A DNA stretch of 54,372 nucleotides, taken from Ophiostoma sp. CBS 140.51 (taxonomy: Eukaryota; Ascomycota; Sordariomycetes; Ophiostomatales; Ophiostomataceae). Every line of letters begins with the position of its first letter. Positions within the stretch are counted from its first letter, which is position 1. A program made the position numbers and the translations under genes. The DNA is taken from the NCBI GenBank assembly GCA_029298735.1, contig JANSLP010000229.1, forward strand, positions 1 through 54,372, in the 5' to 3' direction. Positions 11,801 to 24,060 of this stretch are shown here, piece after piece. The notes beneath the pieces were generated by a model that ran no database searches, was not told where the DNA came from, and worked only from the letters and a program-made list of their open reading frames with translations.

Positions 11801-12678
11801 CGTCGCTGATATCGCCATCGTCATCGTCGTGGTCTTCGGCTCCATGTTCCTCGCCGTCCATGTCTTCGTTCAGATCGTTGCGGTCGATCAAGAAGCTGCG
11901 TTCCATGGTCTCGTCGTCGTTTTCGGTGTCGTCGCCGTCTACATCGATGCCAGATGCGTCGAAGAAGCCCGTGTCAGATTGATTCGTACTGCTGTACGGC
12001 GTCGCAGCGGTTCTCGGGGTCGTCGCGGTGGCCGGGCCGGCTGCATCTTCGTCGTCGTTATGTTCGATATCATCGAGGTTCGAGTGGATGCGGCTCAGAG
12101 GTGCGCCACCACCGCCGGTCGCACCTCGTCGACGCAGTGTTGTGGGCTGCGCATACCGCTCGGCCTCATCGGCCTGCACCTCACTTGGAGCATCATCAAC
12201 GGAGAACACACTGCCACGGTGGGGTGCCTGCACGTTGCTCGAGGGGCGTCGAGATAGTGGTGGTTTGCGAGGTCGTGAGCGGCCGCGGTCGGGGCCAAGG
12301 AGTGGTGAGCGAGTCGCAGCTAGGTTCGGGGTGTTTGGAGCTCGTTGCTGGGGGCGGTCTTGGGTCGGTGTCGAGGTGTTGTCGCCGTAGTATTGGGAAG
12401 AACCTTGAGAAGTGATAGTGCCTAGAGATAGCGAGCGAGATCAGTATGAAGCTACATGTGACGAAAGAAACAAAAGAAACAGAACAAGCAGACAAAAAGT
12501 ACACACCGTAGGTCTCTGGTCGCCGGCGGACGGTATCGGTCGACTGGAAGCTCTCAGACAGGTTGCTGTCGCCCTGGTTGCCGCCGGTCATTGGGGAGAA
12601 GCGAGTGGGCGTGCGGGCGTCGGTGGGCGATGGGAGGGCGGACGAGGACTCGCCGCGGTCCTGGTTTTCGGCGTCCAT
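8838..12678 (-). CDS. VNX1: Vnx1-type vacuolar monovalent cation (Ca2+)/H+ antiporter, CaCA family
   Basis: Two exons, 12678-12507 and 12421-8838 (intron 85 nt, donor GTGTGT, acceptor CTCTAG), give 1251 aa. The first ATG (MDAENQDRGE) lies in the short exon; the large ORF has no ATG near its own start, so the splice is needed. Residues about 1-300 are Ser/Asp-rich and likely cytosolic. A conserved block (PFGIRLWKPALYKKD, then a membrane hairpin) matches the N-terminal domain typical of Vnx1. Two CaCA exchanger repeats follow: the first around INAFFSTIVEVFLY with its acidic Glu, the second around LVPNTTEFLNAISFAMNG. They are separated by a long hydrophilic Gly/Ser-rich loop. In yeast, Vnx1 exchanges Na+/K+ for protons at the vacuole; orthology is inferred from architecture and length. 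It shares a 1.2 kb divergent promoter region with gpi11. Confidence 0.88.
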
Positions 12679-13855
12679 AGTGTCACAGGCCTGCTGGGAC
12701 AGGAGAAGAGGTGTAGGAGCCGTTCAGAAGCTCAGAAATAGTGTCGTTGGTCAAATCGGATCAGAAGAAGGAGAGAACGCGTCCAGTGCGGCGCAGGGGA
12801 TCCATTAGGCGGCGACGTAAGCACGAGGCACGATAAGCCGGGCAAGTCGAGAAAACGAAAAGAAAGTCAATGGAAGAAAAAGCGAAAGCGAAGCCTGTCG
12901 ACGTTGAGGTCGAGATAAAGCTGGAGGATCGCAAAAGAGGATAAAAGGATGTCGAGGGAGATCGGGTCGGAGCTTCGATCGAAGGTGGAGAAAATAAGGG
13001 CAGGAGGGCAATATTTCGATACGAGGGCCGCCTGGGAAAGTAAACAACGAAAAGGAACCCAAGGGATGCTGGGCGAGACAAGCTGTAATTTAAAGTACCG
13101 GGGTATGGCAGGGCGGGGAGCGAGACAAGGAACGGCGAGAGAATGAGAAAAAGAAAAGAAAAGGGAGGCTGTCAAACTCGAGAGAAGACAAGCAAAGGAG
13201 GAAAGAGGACGAGAAAGTGAAGAGAACGGGAAACAGGGAAGAGAAGGAAGCACGAACCAAACAGAAAACGGCAGGCGTGATTGAAGGGCCAAAACAGCCG
13301 TTGTCCTGAGATAGATTACGAAATCCGGGACGTGCTGCTCCTTCCTCAGAAAGGTAAGAAGGGACTGGGCCTAGCAAAATGCAAGCCAAGCTGAAGAGAA
13401 GGAGCGATCGGACGGGAACCGCGCTAAACGGGAAGGAGAGATGGTGCGATATGGCGAGGGAGCAGCGCCCAAAAGGACTTCGGCGTAGGGCATTAGCGGC
13501 GCGCTCATAGGCTCGATAGGCCTGCATGAACAGCTTTGGGGACCTCGTCTAGGGTGCGCGTGGGTGAGCTAGTAGTGCTGAAGGAGGGTACCAATGCGCT
13601 AATGCGACATAGCTGGCGCTGTTTTCTGACGCCACCGAGCGGGATAGAGAACCGGCTTAGTGGCCAGCAAAGCTATTCTTTATTCAATTGCAAAAACGCG
13701 GGCCAAAAAAGTACGCAAAGTCTCCATACTGACAAAAAACTATCGACAACCATCACGACAGCCACACATTGAGACGACGAGAAAGGACTCGTTTGAAGAG
13801 CACGCTATTGACAAGCGACTTTCTTTCATTGACATCTACCACATCCCACCACACC
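12679..13855. promoter_or_regulatory. Divergent promoter region of vnx1 and gpi11
   Basis: About 1.2 kb. The half next to vnx1 (about 12700-13260) is strongly purine-rich on the plus strand, so it is a CT-rich leader when read in the direction of vnx1, as is usual upstream of fungal genes. No plausible coding exon is visible. The gpi11 start lies in a good context (CACCATGGC). Confidence 0.5.
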
Positions 13856-14701
13856 ATGGCCTCACCATCGCCTGCCCGCCGTCGACGCGGCGCGACTCCT
13901 GACGCGACATCGTCAACTTCATCCTCAACCGACGCTGCCGCAACCTCTAACTCCGATTCCTCCTTTGTCCCGACCGCCTCGACGACCTCCTTTACACCCC
14001 TCGCCGTTGCTTCCCGCAACGGCAGCCCCGCCGTACTTCTGGCTGCTCTGGCCCTCTGCTTCAACGACCTCGTAGGCGATCCCAAACTGCGCCAGGGCGG
14101 CGTCGACGCCGATGCCGACAGCACCGCCATTGCCACGCTGGCCGGTTTGCTGGGTGTGGCTACCGTCGTGCAGGTCGCCGCCTCGGTCGTGGGTCTCCCT
14201 CCGGCCGGATCCGTGGCGCCGCCACCACCGCCGCAAAACAACGACAGCGCCAAGAAGCAGCGCAAAGCCGCGCGCAAGGACGGCCGAAAACCCAATGTGA
14301 TTGTGACGACGGTGCTGTCGCTGGTTCTGACGGCGCTGGCAACGCCCCTCGTGCACTTGGTACTGGTTCTGTTTGGCGCCCCATTCCTGGCGCAGACGAG
14401 TCGCACGTTCCTGTGTGCAGCACACCTGGCTGTGCTGGGCCTTTATCCTGTGATTTACACGCGCGGCACGGACGGCATGGGCGCGTGGCGGGCGCTGGCA
14501 TCGGGCTCGCAGACGGCCAAGCAGCTGGATGCAGCCGTGGGCGGACTGTGGGGTGCGTGCGCGGGTGCATGGCTGGGTGCGGTGCCGATCCCGCTGGACT
14601 GGGACCGGAGCTGGCAGGCATGGCCGATTACGGTGGTTGTGGGCATCTACCTGGGCCACGCCGTGGGCCGGACGCTGGGTGGTGTTCTGCAGCGCCGGTA
14701 G
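13856..14701 (+). CDS. GPI11: GPI11/PIG-F, GPI-anchor ethanolamine-phosphate transfer subunit
   Basis: Single exon, 281 aa, starting at the first ATG in good context (CACCATGGC); the open frame extends upstream to 13769 only through a TTG. Family knowledge: PIG-F/Gpi11 is an ER membrane protein that partners Gpi7 and Gpi13 in adding ethanolamine phosphate to mannoses of the GPI precursor. Seen here: a Ser/Thr-rich N-terminus (about 1-60), several hydrophobic helices (around AVLLAALALCF, IATLAGLLGVATVVQ, VLSLVLTALATPLVHLVLVL), and the family-typical C-terminal signature WLGAVPIPLDWDRSWQAWP followed by a final helix GIYLGHAVGRTLG. A Lys/Arg-rich loop (KKQRKAARKDGRK) separates the membrane segments. 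Length is normal for the family. Confidence 0.92.
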   Translation: MASPSPARRRRGATPDATSSTSSSTDAAATSNSDSSFVPTASTTSFTPLAVASRNGSPAVLLAALALCFNDLVGDPKLRQGGVDADADSTAIATLAGLLGVATVVQVAASVVGLPPAGSVAPPPPPQNNDSAKKQRKAARKDGRKPNVIVTTVLSLVLTALATPLVHLVLVLFGAPFLAQTSRTFLCAAHLAVLGLYPVIYTRGTDGMGAWRALASGSQTAKQLDAAVGGLWGACAGAWLGAVPIPLDWDRSWQAWPITVVVGIYLGHAVGRTLGGVLQRR

Positions 14702-15089
14702 GCACAAAAATACGAGGGGGCGGCGAGACTATGTTTTGGTTAGCAACATGCTATGGGGAGAGGGGACGAAAGAGGAAGACAAGGAACAGGAGGAGAAAAC
14801 AGAGAGACCGTTTGTGTGCATAATGGAGGAGGCACGTGTGTATTCATAATTCATAATAGACTGTAAATAATAGCCAAATGCCTTGTATAGCAATCAATTA
14901 ATTCCTTTTGTTCATCGAAACGCCGTTCCTACACATTAAAAGTCCAGATTTATGCCAGACGACAAGTGTCTAGTTGTCCCTAATGGGCAAATAATGCTAT
15001 TCCCTGTCATAATCATGAATGGAATACACAACATAAAAACAAGAAAGTAAATCAAGTACGAATAAGTACAAATATCTCGATTGTATACA
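14702..15089. other. Convergent 3' intergenic region (gpi11 / GDPD)
   Basis: About 390 bp of AT-rich sequence between two convergent genes, with ATTCATAATTCATAATA-like repetition near 14842-14860. It probably holds both 3' UTRs and poly(A) sites. No ORF of interest. Confidence 0.5.
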
Positions 15090-16442
15090 TCACCGCTCCA
15101 ACGCCGTCTTGACGCGCTTGCTTTCCCAGCCATACTTGAGCCGCATGACATTAGTAAAGACTTGCTCCAGCAGCCGCAACAGACCAATGATAGTATAAAG
15201 TTTTGTCCAGCGTCGCAAGAAGAAGCCGGAGATGGTCTTGGTGTTGGGCGGGTGGGCTGTCGGCAGAACCTTAGTCACGGTGCGCCGAAGTGGTGTCAAC
15301 TCGGAGGCTGCCTCGTTTTCTTCCTTGCCCTCGTTGTCGCCCTCATTATCCTCCCACCGCTTCCGGACATCGGCAAACTTGGCCGGGTCATCGGTAATGA
15401 CGCCCTCGACACCCTCGCGGATACTCCAGTCCATCCACTCTTCCGAGTTGACGGTCCAGACGAGGATGACCCGGCCCTTGGCATGAGCTTCACGGATAAA
15501 GCGATTTCCACGTGGGCCAACAAGAATGCCCTGAAGGAGGTTGAAGTATTGAACGCAGTCGTACTTGAGGAGCTCGTAGCTGTAGGCCAGGGAAAAGCCA
15601 ATGTAGGCAATAGGGAAGCCAGGCAGCTTGTCTTGCGAGTGGCGCATATATGTTGCCTACATTGTTAGAGGTGAAATTTTCATGTTGGACACCGAAAAGG
15701 ATGACTTACATCCCAACATCCGAGCACAATGCGCTTGCTCCAGTCGCCTGGTGTCGCCAAGATTGTCTCAGCAATCCGTGTGACCAGCTCTTCTGCATCA
15801 TCATCGCGCTGGTGGTGTTAGTGGTCCTGAATACAGCACGTAAAAATCCGAGTCAAGTTTATGGCTCACCTTAATGTCTAACAGAACCCACACGTGCTCA
15901 CGGCCCGGCTCCGACAAAAACTCCAAGAGGTCTGTCAGCCGTGCCATGGGCACATTCGGGTCCTTGGCAGTCCGCAGCGTCTCCAAAAGCGACCACTCGC
16001 AGTTGGCAATCTTGTCCGGGCGGCCGAAACAACGCTTCAATGTCGGGTCGTGCGACAAGACGACAACTTTGTCCTTGGAGAGGTGGACATCCGTCTCAAG
16101 GGCGACAGCGCCGCTTGCTAGTGCGCCACGGAAGGCGTCCATGCTGTTCTCGGGGAACTTGGCACGGAAGCCACGGTGGGCAATGTTCTGGGGCAGTTTA
16201 TTCTTGCCGTCGACCGTGGGCAAATATGAAGTTGCCAATTTCTGTGTTTGGAGCTGCTTCGTCTTGTCTACCGCGACCAGCTCGGGCGAGAGAGGTGCCA
16301 TGGGTGTGAGGGGAGTGGCCGGTGTCGTGCCCGAGCCGTGAGATTCCGCGGAAGAGGAAGGAGATGGCGATGATGAGGAGACAGGAGATGTTGGAGATGT
16401 CTGAGAAGCGCCTTCGGCACTAGAGATACTAGGAGACGACAT
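15090..16442 (-). CDS. Glycerophosphodiester phosphodiesterase, Pgc1 (phosphatidylglycerol phospholipase C)-like
   Basis: Three exons, 16442-15870, 15808-15710 and 15656-15090, all in phase 0, give 412 aa. Introns are 61 and 53 nt with donors GTGAGC and GTAAGT; CTAAC branch motifs are visible in both. The first ATG is at 16442; the frame upstream opens with GTG only. A Ser/Pro/Thr-rich N-terminus (about 1-60) precedes a GDPD domain with catalytic HRG (His89-Arg90), the metal-binding pair in ALETDVH (Glu116, Asp118) and His131 in LSHDPTL. The ending carries VWTVN and EGVITDDP motifs, then a C-terminal hydrophobic helix. Layout matches yeast Pgc1, which degrades phosphatidylglycerol on lipid droplets and mitochondria; that substrate is inferred. 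The middle exon is only 99 nt. Confidence 0.87.
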
Positions 16443-17549
16443 ATTTGCGAAGGGTGTTCTTTTAAAGAAAACGGTCACAAACTTCTTGTGTTCCGGGTGT
16501 TGGTTCCGGCTCTGTTTCCACAGCTGGTGTTTTGCTGCCGTTCTGCCGTATGTTCGCTGTTGTCGTCCTGGGATCAACAGCTGTGGTCGTCTTGTAACTC
16601 TCGGTCTTCGGAGGAAAAGCAACGAGACCGCCTTTGGCACTGAAAATTGAAGCGTTGTTCTGGCGCTGATCGTCCTATTTCGTCTTACACGCGTCGTTTT
16701 GCTAGGGTTCCTTGCGTAAATAACTCGGACGAAACTGTGTGAGACGGAATAGGAACCCGTAAGTTTGATATAAATCCGATGCTGGCGGTCGAAGTGGTCA
16801 ACGAAGAAAAGGGAGGAGTGAGCGATCGACTTAAATGATGTGCTCGTAGAAAACCGGTGCGGAGGTGGCTTCTTTTCCTCCTCTTCTCCTCTTTTTTCTC
16901 TTGATTTATTGAAACGGATACCGGCTTGTTGTCTTTTATGGGTGGTGTCCTCGCCGAAAAAAGGAGCTGAAGCGGGTTAGACGGTTTGTACTTGTACTTT
17001 GTGGTGCCTGCGGTCCACCTTCGTATGGTCTTCTGTTCTTTCCTTTCTTGGATGGGAAATGTCGAAACAAGCTTTGAGTTCCTGCCACGACGGACGTTTT
17101 GCGTTGCTCTTTTTATTCTATTCTAGAAGGAGACCCTCGCCAAGCTCCAAGCTCTTTCTGCCTTCTTTCCCCTTCCCGAGGCCGCCGCTACTTCCCTTTC
17201 CAGCTCGACACCGGGGCGAGACTACTCTTTTCGATCGGGGCACTGTTGCACCCACAAGCCGTCCCCAGACAAAAGACGGTGCCTAGACGGGCTCTTTCTA
17301 GACGCCGTCGGCATACGTACTCTAACACATAATGACGCCATGTGGGATGGGACACTGAATGCTGCACAAGGTTCTGAACACCACCCGGAGTTTGCGGACG
17401 ACATGTCCGTATTTTACTAGAAAGGTCTCCAGCCTTTTTACGGCTTTATGTTCAAAACCATGTGGTTACTTCCCGGCAACCTTCGATGAGCCGAGGAATT
17501 CAGGGACTTGCACTAAAAAAAGAAGAATCACATTTTTAACAGGGTCACA

Positions 17550-17573
17550 GGCAAAGGCAAAGGCAAAGGCAAA
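17550..17573. repeat. Tandem GGCAAA, 4 copies
   Basis: Four exact 6-bp units in the non-coding interval upstream of the GDPD gene. Confidence 0.95.
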
Positions 17574-18204
17574 CAAGGAAAGGCGGCCAAAAGAGCTCAA
17601 AGAGCTCTCGAAAAAACCAACTGAAAATTGTGTTGTGGTGCGGTCTTCGGACTCTTAAATACCCCCGGCGCGTTATGATGGAACCTCTTTTTTTTGGCAA
17701 TCCTTTCAGCCAAAGCCAGACGGCCTAGCCGGTGGGAGCAGCTGTTCGCCACAGCCAATCGCTTGCGCACGCCTCATCGGCCTATTTTCAAGTCTCATGC
17801 CCAAATGTCGTGCCTTGCTTGTTCTCGCTTCGTCCTCTACATTTTCACAAAAAACACTCGTTCGAATAATGTGTATCTCGAAATCTGGGGTCTAATTCGG
17901 ATCCAGAGGCTCTCTACTTACAAGGCGTGTAAGGCTGCCGCCCGCAGCCTCGTACTAATTGCTGACGTCTTTTGTCTTCTTCGTCTCACTCATTTTCCTG
18001 TGGAGATTCTGTTATCCTGCCTGTTATCGCTCTTGTGAAGCCAATAACACTCCCTGGAAGGTAAGGATCTCCAGGGTTCGACCAGAATGCAAGACTTTCC
18101 TTTTCAGGTGAAAGACGTTGGTGAAAGAGGACAAGTAAAATGAAGAAGATAAAAAAGAAGAAGAGAAAATAAAACAATATTGAAAATCGCGAATAAGAGA
18201 ATTA

Positions 18205-18222
18205 AGTGCGAGTGCGAGTGCG
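18205..18222. repeat. Tandem AGTGCG, 3 copies
   Basis: Three exact 6-bp units in AT-rich non-coding DNA. Confidence 0.95.
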
Positions 18223-19044
18223 AAGACGGAGTGCCTATTCATGACGAAGGAGGATGAGAATTGGATACTCACAATGTGTGCTCAAAAGTAAACCTGAAAA
18301 GACGCTGGGGAAGGAGCGCAAATGCTGATGCTGGTGCTGACGCCACAAAACGAGGCAAAGCGTCACCCGTCAAGCTTCAGCATCTAAACAATCAGTCAAC
18401 CCGTCGAAATAGTGGAAGCCTGGTAGGTTAATTTGGCCCTGGCATGTGTTTTTTTATATGGTCAACTTCCAGGGCACGGTGGGTTTCAATATACAATTTT
18501 TTTTCAGTACGATCAGAAAACAGCAGTAAATGAATGCGAAGAACACTCGAGACAAACAGTCTTTGCATTAAATATTGCGATAAACAAATCTAATTTTTAC
18601 AACTACTGCTGGACACACTTATGTTAACAGATGGGGTTTAGCAATATATGAAGACATCAGAGGCGCTTTACGAGATATCCTACGGTAAATATGCATAATT
18701 AACTACTCGAGCCTGGAAACGGAGTCGTCGTTCGTCTACTCAGGCTCAAAACCGGCCCATACAGCATTGCATAAGAGACGACAATAGCATAGGATACGCA
18801 ATACACATTCACTGAATTGGGAAATAAAGTTATAAAATATGTGTTGATTGAGCAGATCATATTTGACAATCTCAAAAAGAACATTTGGTAAGTAAACTTT
18901 TTACAAGAGGAAACAGATAAACCATCCAAAACTCTTCTTCGCCAATGGAACCAAGCATCGTAGAAAATAATGCAAAATGAGAATCAAATAGATAGAATGC
19001 AAAGAAAAAAAACATTGCCCACAGAACGGGACTTTCATATAAAA

Positions 19045-19064
19045 AGGTATCAGGTATCAGGTAT
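19045..19064. repeat. Tandem AGGTATC, nearly 3 copies
   Basis: Two exact 7-bp units and a partial third, about 380 bp beyond the facB stop codon. Confidence 0.95.
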
Positions 19065-19446
19065 AGGTTGTCATGGCCCTCCCATATTCCAACTCAACAA
19101 AACCGGGCGAGACTTGAAAAAGTCCCACACATACATATTTCCATTAAAGTAAAAATCCCATGACCAAAAATATTCGTTAGATAAACCACCCTCAAAGACA
19201 AAAGTCGTTTGTGAACTCCGGTAGCCAAAAAAAGTAAACAAAAAAAAGGCGCAACAAGAATGATAGAGAACGTTTTGTCGTTTGCTTGAATATTGTTTTT
19301 CGTAAGATGAAGGTTATTGGAAGGACGAAACCGATAAACTTTTTTATTTCCGAGATATTGCGAAAAAACGGCGTGACAAAGATGCAAACGAGCCAACCGA
19401 AAAGAATGAAGCGCCAAATGATAAGGGGGTATGAAGAACACGAAAA

Positions 19447-22441
19447 TTACAGCACAAGGCCGTCAACGTTGTAGCCCTCGGGACCGGTGCCCATGAGGCC
19501 GCTGGTGCTGCGGTAAGGCAGGCCAGCCATGTCCAGACCACGCAGACCAAGGTTGTTGAGGTCGGCCGCGTTCAGGTCGTCACCGGCCACCGAGCTCATG
19601 CTCTCGTCGCTGAAGCTCAGGACGCTCTGGGCAGGGGCCGGAATGCTACTAGGGCCACCATGGCCACCAGTGCCAGCCAGGTCGGCAAGCGTGAAGCCAG
19701 TCAAGTCCCAGGACTCGGGCGACCAGCCGTCACCAGACTGCGACGTCGCCGAGGCAGGCGTGGTGTCAGTGGCAGCCGACAGGCCAATGTTGGGGCCGCC
19801 GTAGATGGCATCGTAGACGTTCATGTGGCCGCCATCCATGGAGCTTAGGAGAGCCTCCCAGTCGGCGGGCGTCACGCTGGACGGCGACTGGTCCCGCTTC
19901 ATCTGGGGGTAGAACTGCTGCTGCGACATGCGCGGCTGGGCAGGTGAAGAGGGCTGGGGAGAGTTTGACATGCTCAAGAAGTCGAGGTTGCTCTTCTTCT
20001 GCATCATGCGGTGGTTGTGCTGCTGCTGCGGCTGCGACATGCGGCTGAGCATCTGAGCCTGCGACATGGAGAGACGGTGCTGCTTGGGCAGCTGGACGTG
20101 CTCGCGCGGGCTGTCAAAGGAGGAGCGGCCACGTGAACGGTTCTCAGAATCCAGGCCTTGGCTGTTGACGCCTGCACTAATCACAGGCATGGTCATGCAG
20201 CGCATCTTATCCTGCTGCATAAGGAGATCAGTCTCGCTCATGCTGGCGCTGTTGTGGCGGCCAAGAGCGAACTGGTGCTGTTGCTGCTGCTGCTGCTGGC
20301 CCTTACGCTGCGAGCCACCAGGTGACGGGCGGCGGGCAGGCGCAGACATGGTCAGCTCAGCAGTCGTGCGGGTCACCGTGGGCGGCACATCATCGATAGA
20401 GACAAGCATGGCAGCCACGCGCTTGAAGTCGTAGCAGCCAGGGGCCTTAGTGCGGTCGGCAATCTTAACGACCATGTTGAGAAGGCGCTCAGTGTCCTTC
20501 ATCATCTTGCTGTCCGACTTGAGGTCCATGCTCTGGTAGAGCAGAGTCATGCCGCAAACGATGAGAAGGTCGGGCTTGTTCATGCACATAGAGAAGGCCA
20601 TCTTGCGCTCCTCGAGCAGCTCGATGATCTGAACAATGTGCTTGCTCGCCTCGCTGACAGTCATGACGGCAGACGCCGCCTTGGTGCCGAGGCTGGAGCC
20701 AACAGCGGGGCGCCAGATGAGAGTGCGGATGTAGTAGTAGGTGAGGGATAGGAGAGGAGAGCGGTTGCCAGTCACATCTGTGGACGGTTTCTCTTGACGG
20801 AAAGTCAGAGTGAGGTGGGCTGGCAGCGCGTCGCGCCACTCAGTCAGCTCAGACTCGAGCGAGGCCATCTTCTGGAGAGATAGCTCGTGCGTAGAGGCGG
20901 CGGGGTAGTTGGCGTCAAGGACCTTGGCAAGGATTCTCGCAACGCGGAACAGCGCAAGCGCGGCCGACAGGCGGGTCGACTCGCCAGGGAGCGTGGGCTG
21001 GAAACCCTTCTCGGTGACGTACTCGTCATCAGTGTCGGCAGGGTACTCTGCGTGGATGTCCTCATCGTTAAGCTGCTTGGGCAGGCCGAGGATGGCGGCC
21101 GAGAAGCAGTCAAGAGTGTACAGGGTCCAGAAGACCTTCTTGCGAGTCTCAATGGTCAGTGCGCCGAACGAGAAGCGCTTCTGGCTCTGGTGCAGACCCA
21201 GGCGGTGCGACAGGCCGATGGCGACACCCTTGTAGTACTGGAGGCGCTTGTAGTCGGCGCGCATAGAGCAGTAGAGGATGGCGAGGACAAGGCACTGCAG
21301 GGTGATGATGGTGTTGTCCATCAGGACAGCATCGAGCGCCCGCTGCCACTGCTGCTCGCAAGCAGCAATCTGCTCGACATCCGGCTGGTCGCTGGAGAGA
21401 CCGGCAATAGCAAAGACAAGGTACAGCTGAGCCAGCTTGTGGTTGTTCTTGACCTTGTCGGCATCGCTTACAAACTCATCATATATGCGCAGGAAAGCAG
21501 GGCGGTGCAAAATAGGGAAGAGAGGCGACCACTCCTGGAAGTAGACGTTGACGCACCGGTCTGAGAACAGACGCGGTGGAGCACGCATGCTTGATGCGGG
21601 AACCTTCTCCACTAGCGGGTAGCAGCCTTGGATGTGTAGGAAGGCCTCGGCATGGAAGTCCGAGCACGACTTGCCGCCCTCCTGCATTCTCCGCTTGAAA
21701 ACGTCTACATGCGTGTTAGAAAAATGAACGTAGGGATGAATGAAAGGGCAAAGACAAAGCGATTATTGACATACCAATGAATGAGCGACCACTTGAGGAG
21801 CCCATAAAGTAGGAGTCGGAGTTCTCAACGCCGAGAACCAGGGGAGACGCCTGCACGCGGAAGGTATCCTCCTTCACGGCCGGTGTCGCTGATGACTTAG
21901 AGTCTCTCTTAGAGGCCGGTGCAGAGTTGCCGTCAATTGAATTTCTTGGTGATGCGCTCTTTGCCGCTCCCGAGGCTGTGGATCCGGGTGATGCGGAAGA
22001 GACGGATGTGGACTGGCGTGACAGGTTGTCGCTGGCACTGCTGGCACTTGTTGGTGATGGTGAGGCGGAGGTTGCTGAGCCACTTGGTGGTGAGAGAGCG
22101 TTGTTTCGTGAGATGGAAGCGCGGCGCTGGTTGGCGTGCATCTTGGAGAGCATATCGATCTTCTCGTCCTTCTCGTCGAGCAGGTCCTTGAGCTCGCGCA
22201 CCTCGGACTCGAGCTGGCGCACACGCTCCTCCAGAGACTCTGTGTAGCCACGCGGGAATGCACGGCGGCTCAGCTTGTCACTGGTCCGACACTCAAAGCC
22301 GACGTTGGCACATTGTGAACAACATGGCCGGATGCCGTCGCAACGAATCTTCTTGCTGCGGCAGCGATCACAAGCCTGGGCGATCCGACTCTGTGAGCTG
22401 GTGCCCACCTTTATTACTTTCATCGGTAATATTCCTGGCAT
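19447..22441 (-). CDS. facB: FacB/Cat8/acu-15-type Zn2Cys6 acetate-utilisation transcription activator
   Basis: Two exons, 22441-21775 and 21704-19447 (intron 70 nt, donor GTATGT, acceptor ATGTAG, CTAAC branch), give 974 aa. The N-terminus has a binuclear zinc cluster CX2CX6CX6CX2CX6C at residues 24-51. Next comes the linker KLSRRAFPRGYTESLEERV and a leucine-zipper-like coiled coil to about residue 105, a block highly characteristic of FacB/Cat8. Across the junction the frame reads FIDVFKRRM, continuing into EAFLHIQGCYPLVEKVP, again typical. The middle of exon 2 is the fungal regulatory (PF04082-like) domain; the C-terminal third is Gln/Ser/Pro-rich with a short polyGln run and is probably activating. 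Family role: activates acetyl-CoA synthetase, glyoxylate-cycle and gluconeogenic genes on C2 carbon sources. It is the only gene in a 20.7 kb stretch. Confidence 0.93.
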
Positions 22442-23340
22442 TTTGCAGGTTGTGTGAAGGGGGAGAAGATTTGAAAGGAGAGAAAGGGTGAAATGACTGG
22501 ATCAAGCCCAGTAAGGCTGCCGTTGCTAATTATCGATAGCAGGCAGCGGTGGTCACCGAGACTGTGGGCGTGAGGCTGAGGAAGGCCGGCAGACTTCGGC
22601 TACTTGTCGGTAACCTTGTGGTGAGTCGAGTGAGTTGGAGAGTTGAAGAGTCTGGTCTGGATTTGGCCCTGAAAAGGAAACGGCTTTCTCCAATAATGTC
22701 AAGGAGGAAGGGTCTGGCTTTATTTTAGATCGCTCCTAGAAGGAAGAATCTTTGTTGACTAGAGATGACTGGCGCGAAACTCCCCAACAATGAAATAGAG
22801 GCCTAAATTTCGCGGTCCGAAACAGTATGGCAGTAAGAAAAATGGCCTGTGGCGTGCTGTCACCTGCAATCAGTCTGCATTTGTGGTTGTGAATGAGCAG
22901 CGTTGGTTGGCGTTTGCTTGTGATGCTATGAGATGTGAGAAACAAAGGCGAATAAAAAGCAGTTGAAAGGGGGCCGCGGTAAAATAAGCCGAGCGTGGTG
23001 TCCTTGTTTTCTTGCGAGCGTTGCGTTTTTTTTCTGTTTCTGCTTTGCTGGGGAAAGCCTGGTGCTTTGTACTTGAGCGGTCCGTTCTCCGTGGCTTGTG
23101 CTTGCTGGCAAGGGTGGGATGCGCGTGTTGTCCCGTTTTTGTCTAGCACATGAACAAATCCGCTCTGCGTGCTGATGGCGAATCGAATGCTTGAAAAAGT
23201 GGGCACTCGTAACACGACTGACTGTTGATAGGCAGGTTGATAGCAGTCGCGAAAGAGAGTACCGAAGAAGTGAAGATGTTTGAGGAAGAGGCGTATTTTG
23301 GCGAGAGAGGTCAAGATGTGTGATGTGAGGTAAACAGTAT

Positions 23341-24060
23341 ATGGGATGTGAAAGGAGGCAGAATGAGGCAAAAGAGGGACGCGAGGTGGAAAGGGGCCAA
23401 CGGTATAATATAATAAGAACAAGACGTCTCAAAAGGCGGAGGGGATGTACGAAGGGGGGAGAGAAAGAAAAACAAGATGAATCAAAAGGAGAAGAAAAAA
23501 ATGCGGAGGGCAGGGGAATAAAAAAGAAAAAGTGGCCAACAGGCAAGAGTCAGTCAGGATGGGGAAATGGATGAAAGGAGGGAAGGAGAGGCAGACGACC
23601 AAGAGCGAGCAAGGAAAGAGCAGCGCACATCGTAGTTGAAGGGGGCAAGTCGAGGCAAGAGCACCCCAAGATGAGCGGACAGAGCCTGTGAGCAGGAGAG
23701 CACCTTCTCTGTGAGATTGGGGGTGTGTGTGGGAAGAAAAGGCCGGTTGAATAGGGAAGGTGTGGGGATGAGCGAGGATAAAATGGGAACGAACGAGAAA
23801 ACGCTAGGAAGGCGCAACCGGTGGGCGACACGATAACAACTCGAATAAGGATCTTTTCGAGATCACTCTAGGAAAGAGGGAGGGGCGTGCAGATGGTGCA
23901 AAAGGTGCGGAGGGAAAGGGGGAAAAAGCGAGAGTGGAGAGAAGGAAGGTACGGAGAGAGAGCGGACCGGGGGGAAGGGGGGCGTGTGTGGAGAAGACTA
24001 AGACAGACAGAACACCAGAACAGGCAGGGGGGGAGGTTAATGACAAAAGAGCACTGGAGA
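23341..24060. other. Purine-rich tract (polypyrimidine on the facB strand)
   Basis: The plus strand is mostly A and G for about 700 bp, with many GGAAAGGAG-like runs, so the facB strand is CT-rich. CT-rich stretches commonly precede transcription starts in fungi; this one lies about 0.9-1.6 kb upstream of the facB ATG. Weaker purine-rich stretches recur near 25140-25560, 25770-26110 and 28390-28640. Confidence 0.55.

Larger units (their letters stand above)
16443..19446. other. 3.0 kb gene-free region between the GDPD gene and facB
   Basis: Upstream of the GDPD gene and downstream of facB (both minus strand). The short frames present lack conserved-looking sequence. Contents: four copies of GGCAAA (17550-17573), three of AGTGCG (18205-18222), and AGGTATC repeats (19045-19064). 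The part from about 18100 to 19440 is clearly AT-richer than its surroundings. I see no tRNA, transposon ends or coding exons. Confidence 0.5.

Noticed and set aside
18075..18081. GGTTCGA resembling a tRNA B box
   Set aside because: No A box or cloverleaf can be drawn around it.
20887..21564. 225-aa plus-strand ORF opposite facB exon 2
   Set aside because: Antisense shadow; the facB frame matches its family across this stretch.
22736..23546. Minus-strand ORFs of 228 and 206 aa upstream of facB
   Set aside because: Overlapping frames rich in Ser, Phe and Leu that come from polypyrimidine sequence; no conserved character.
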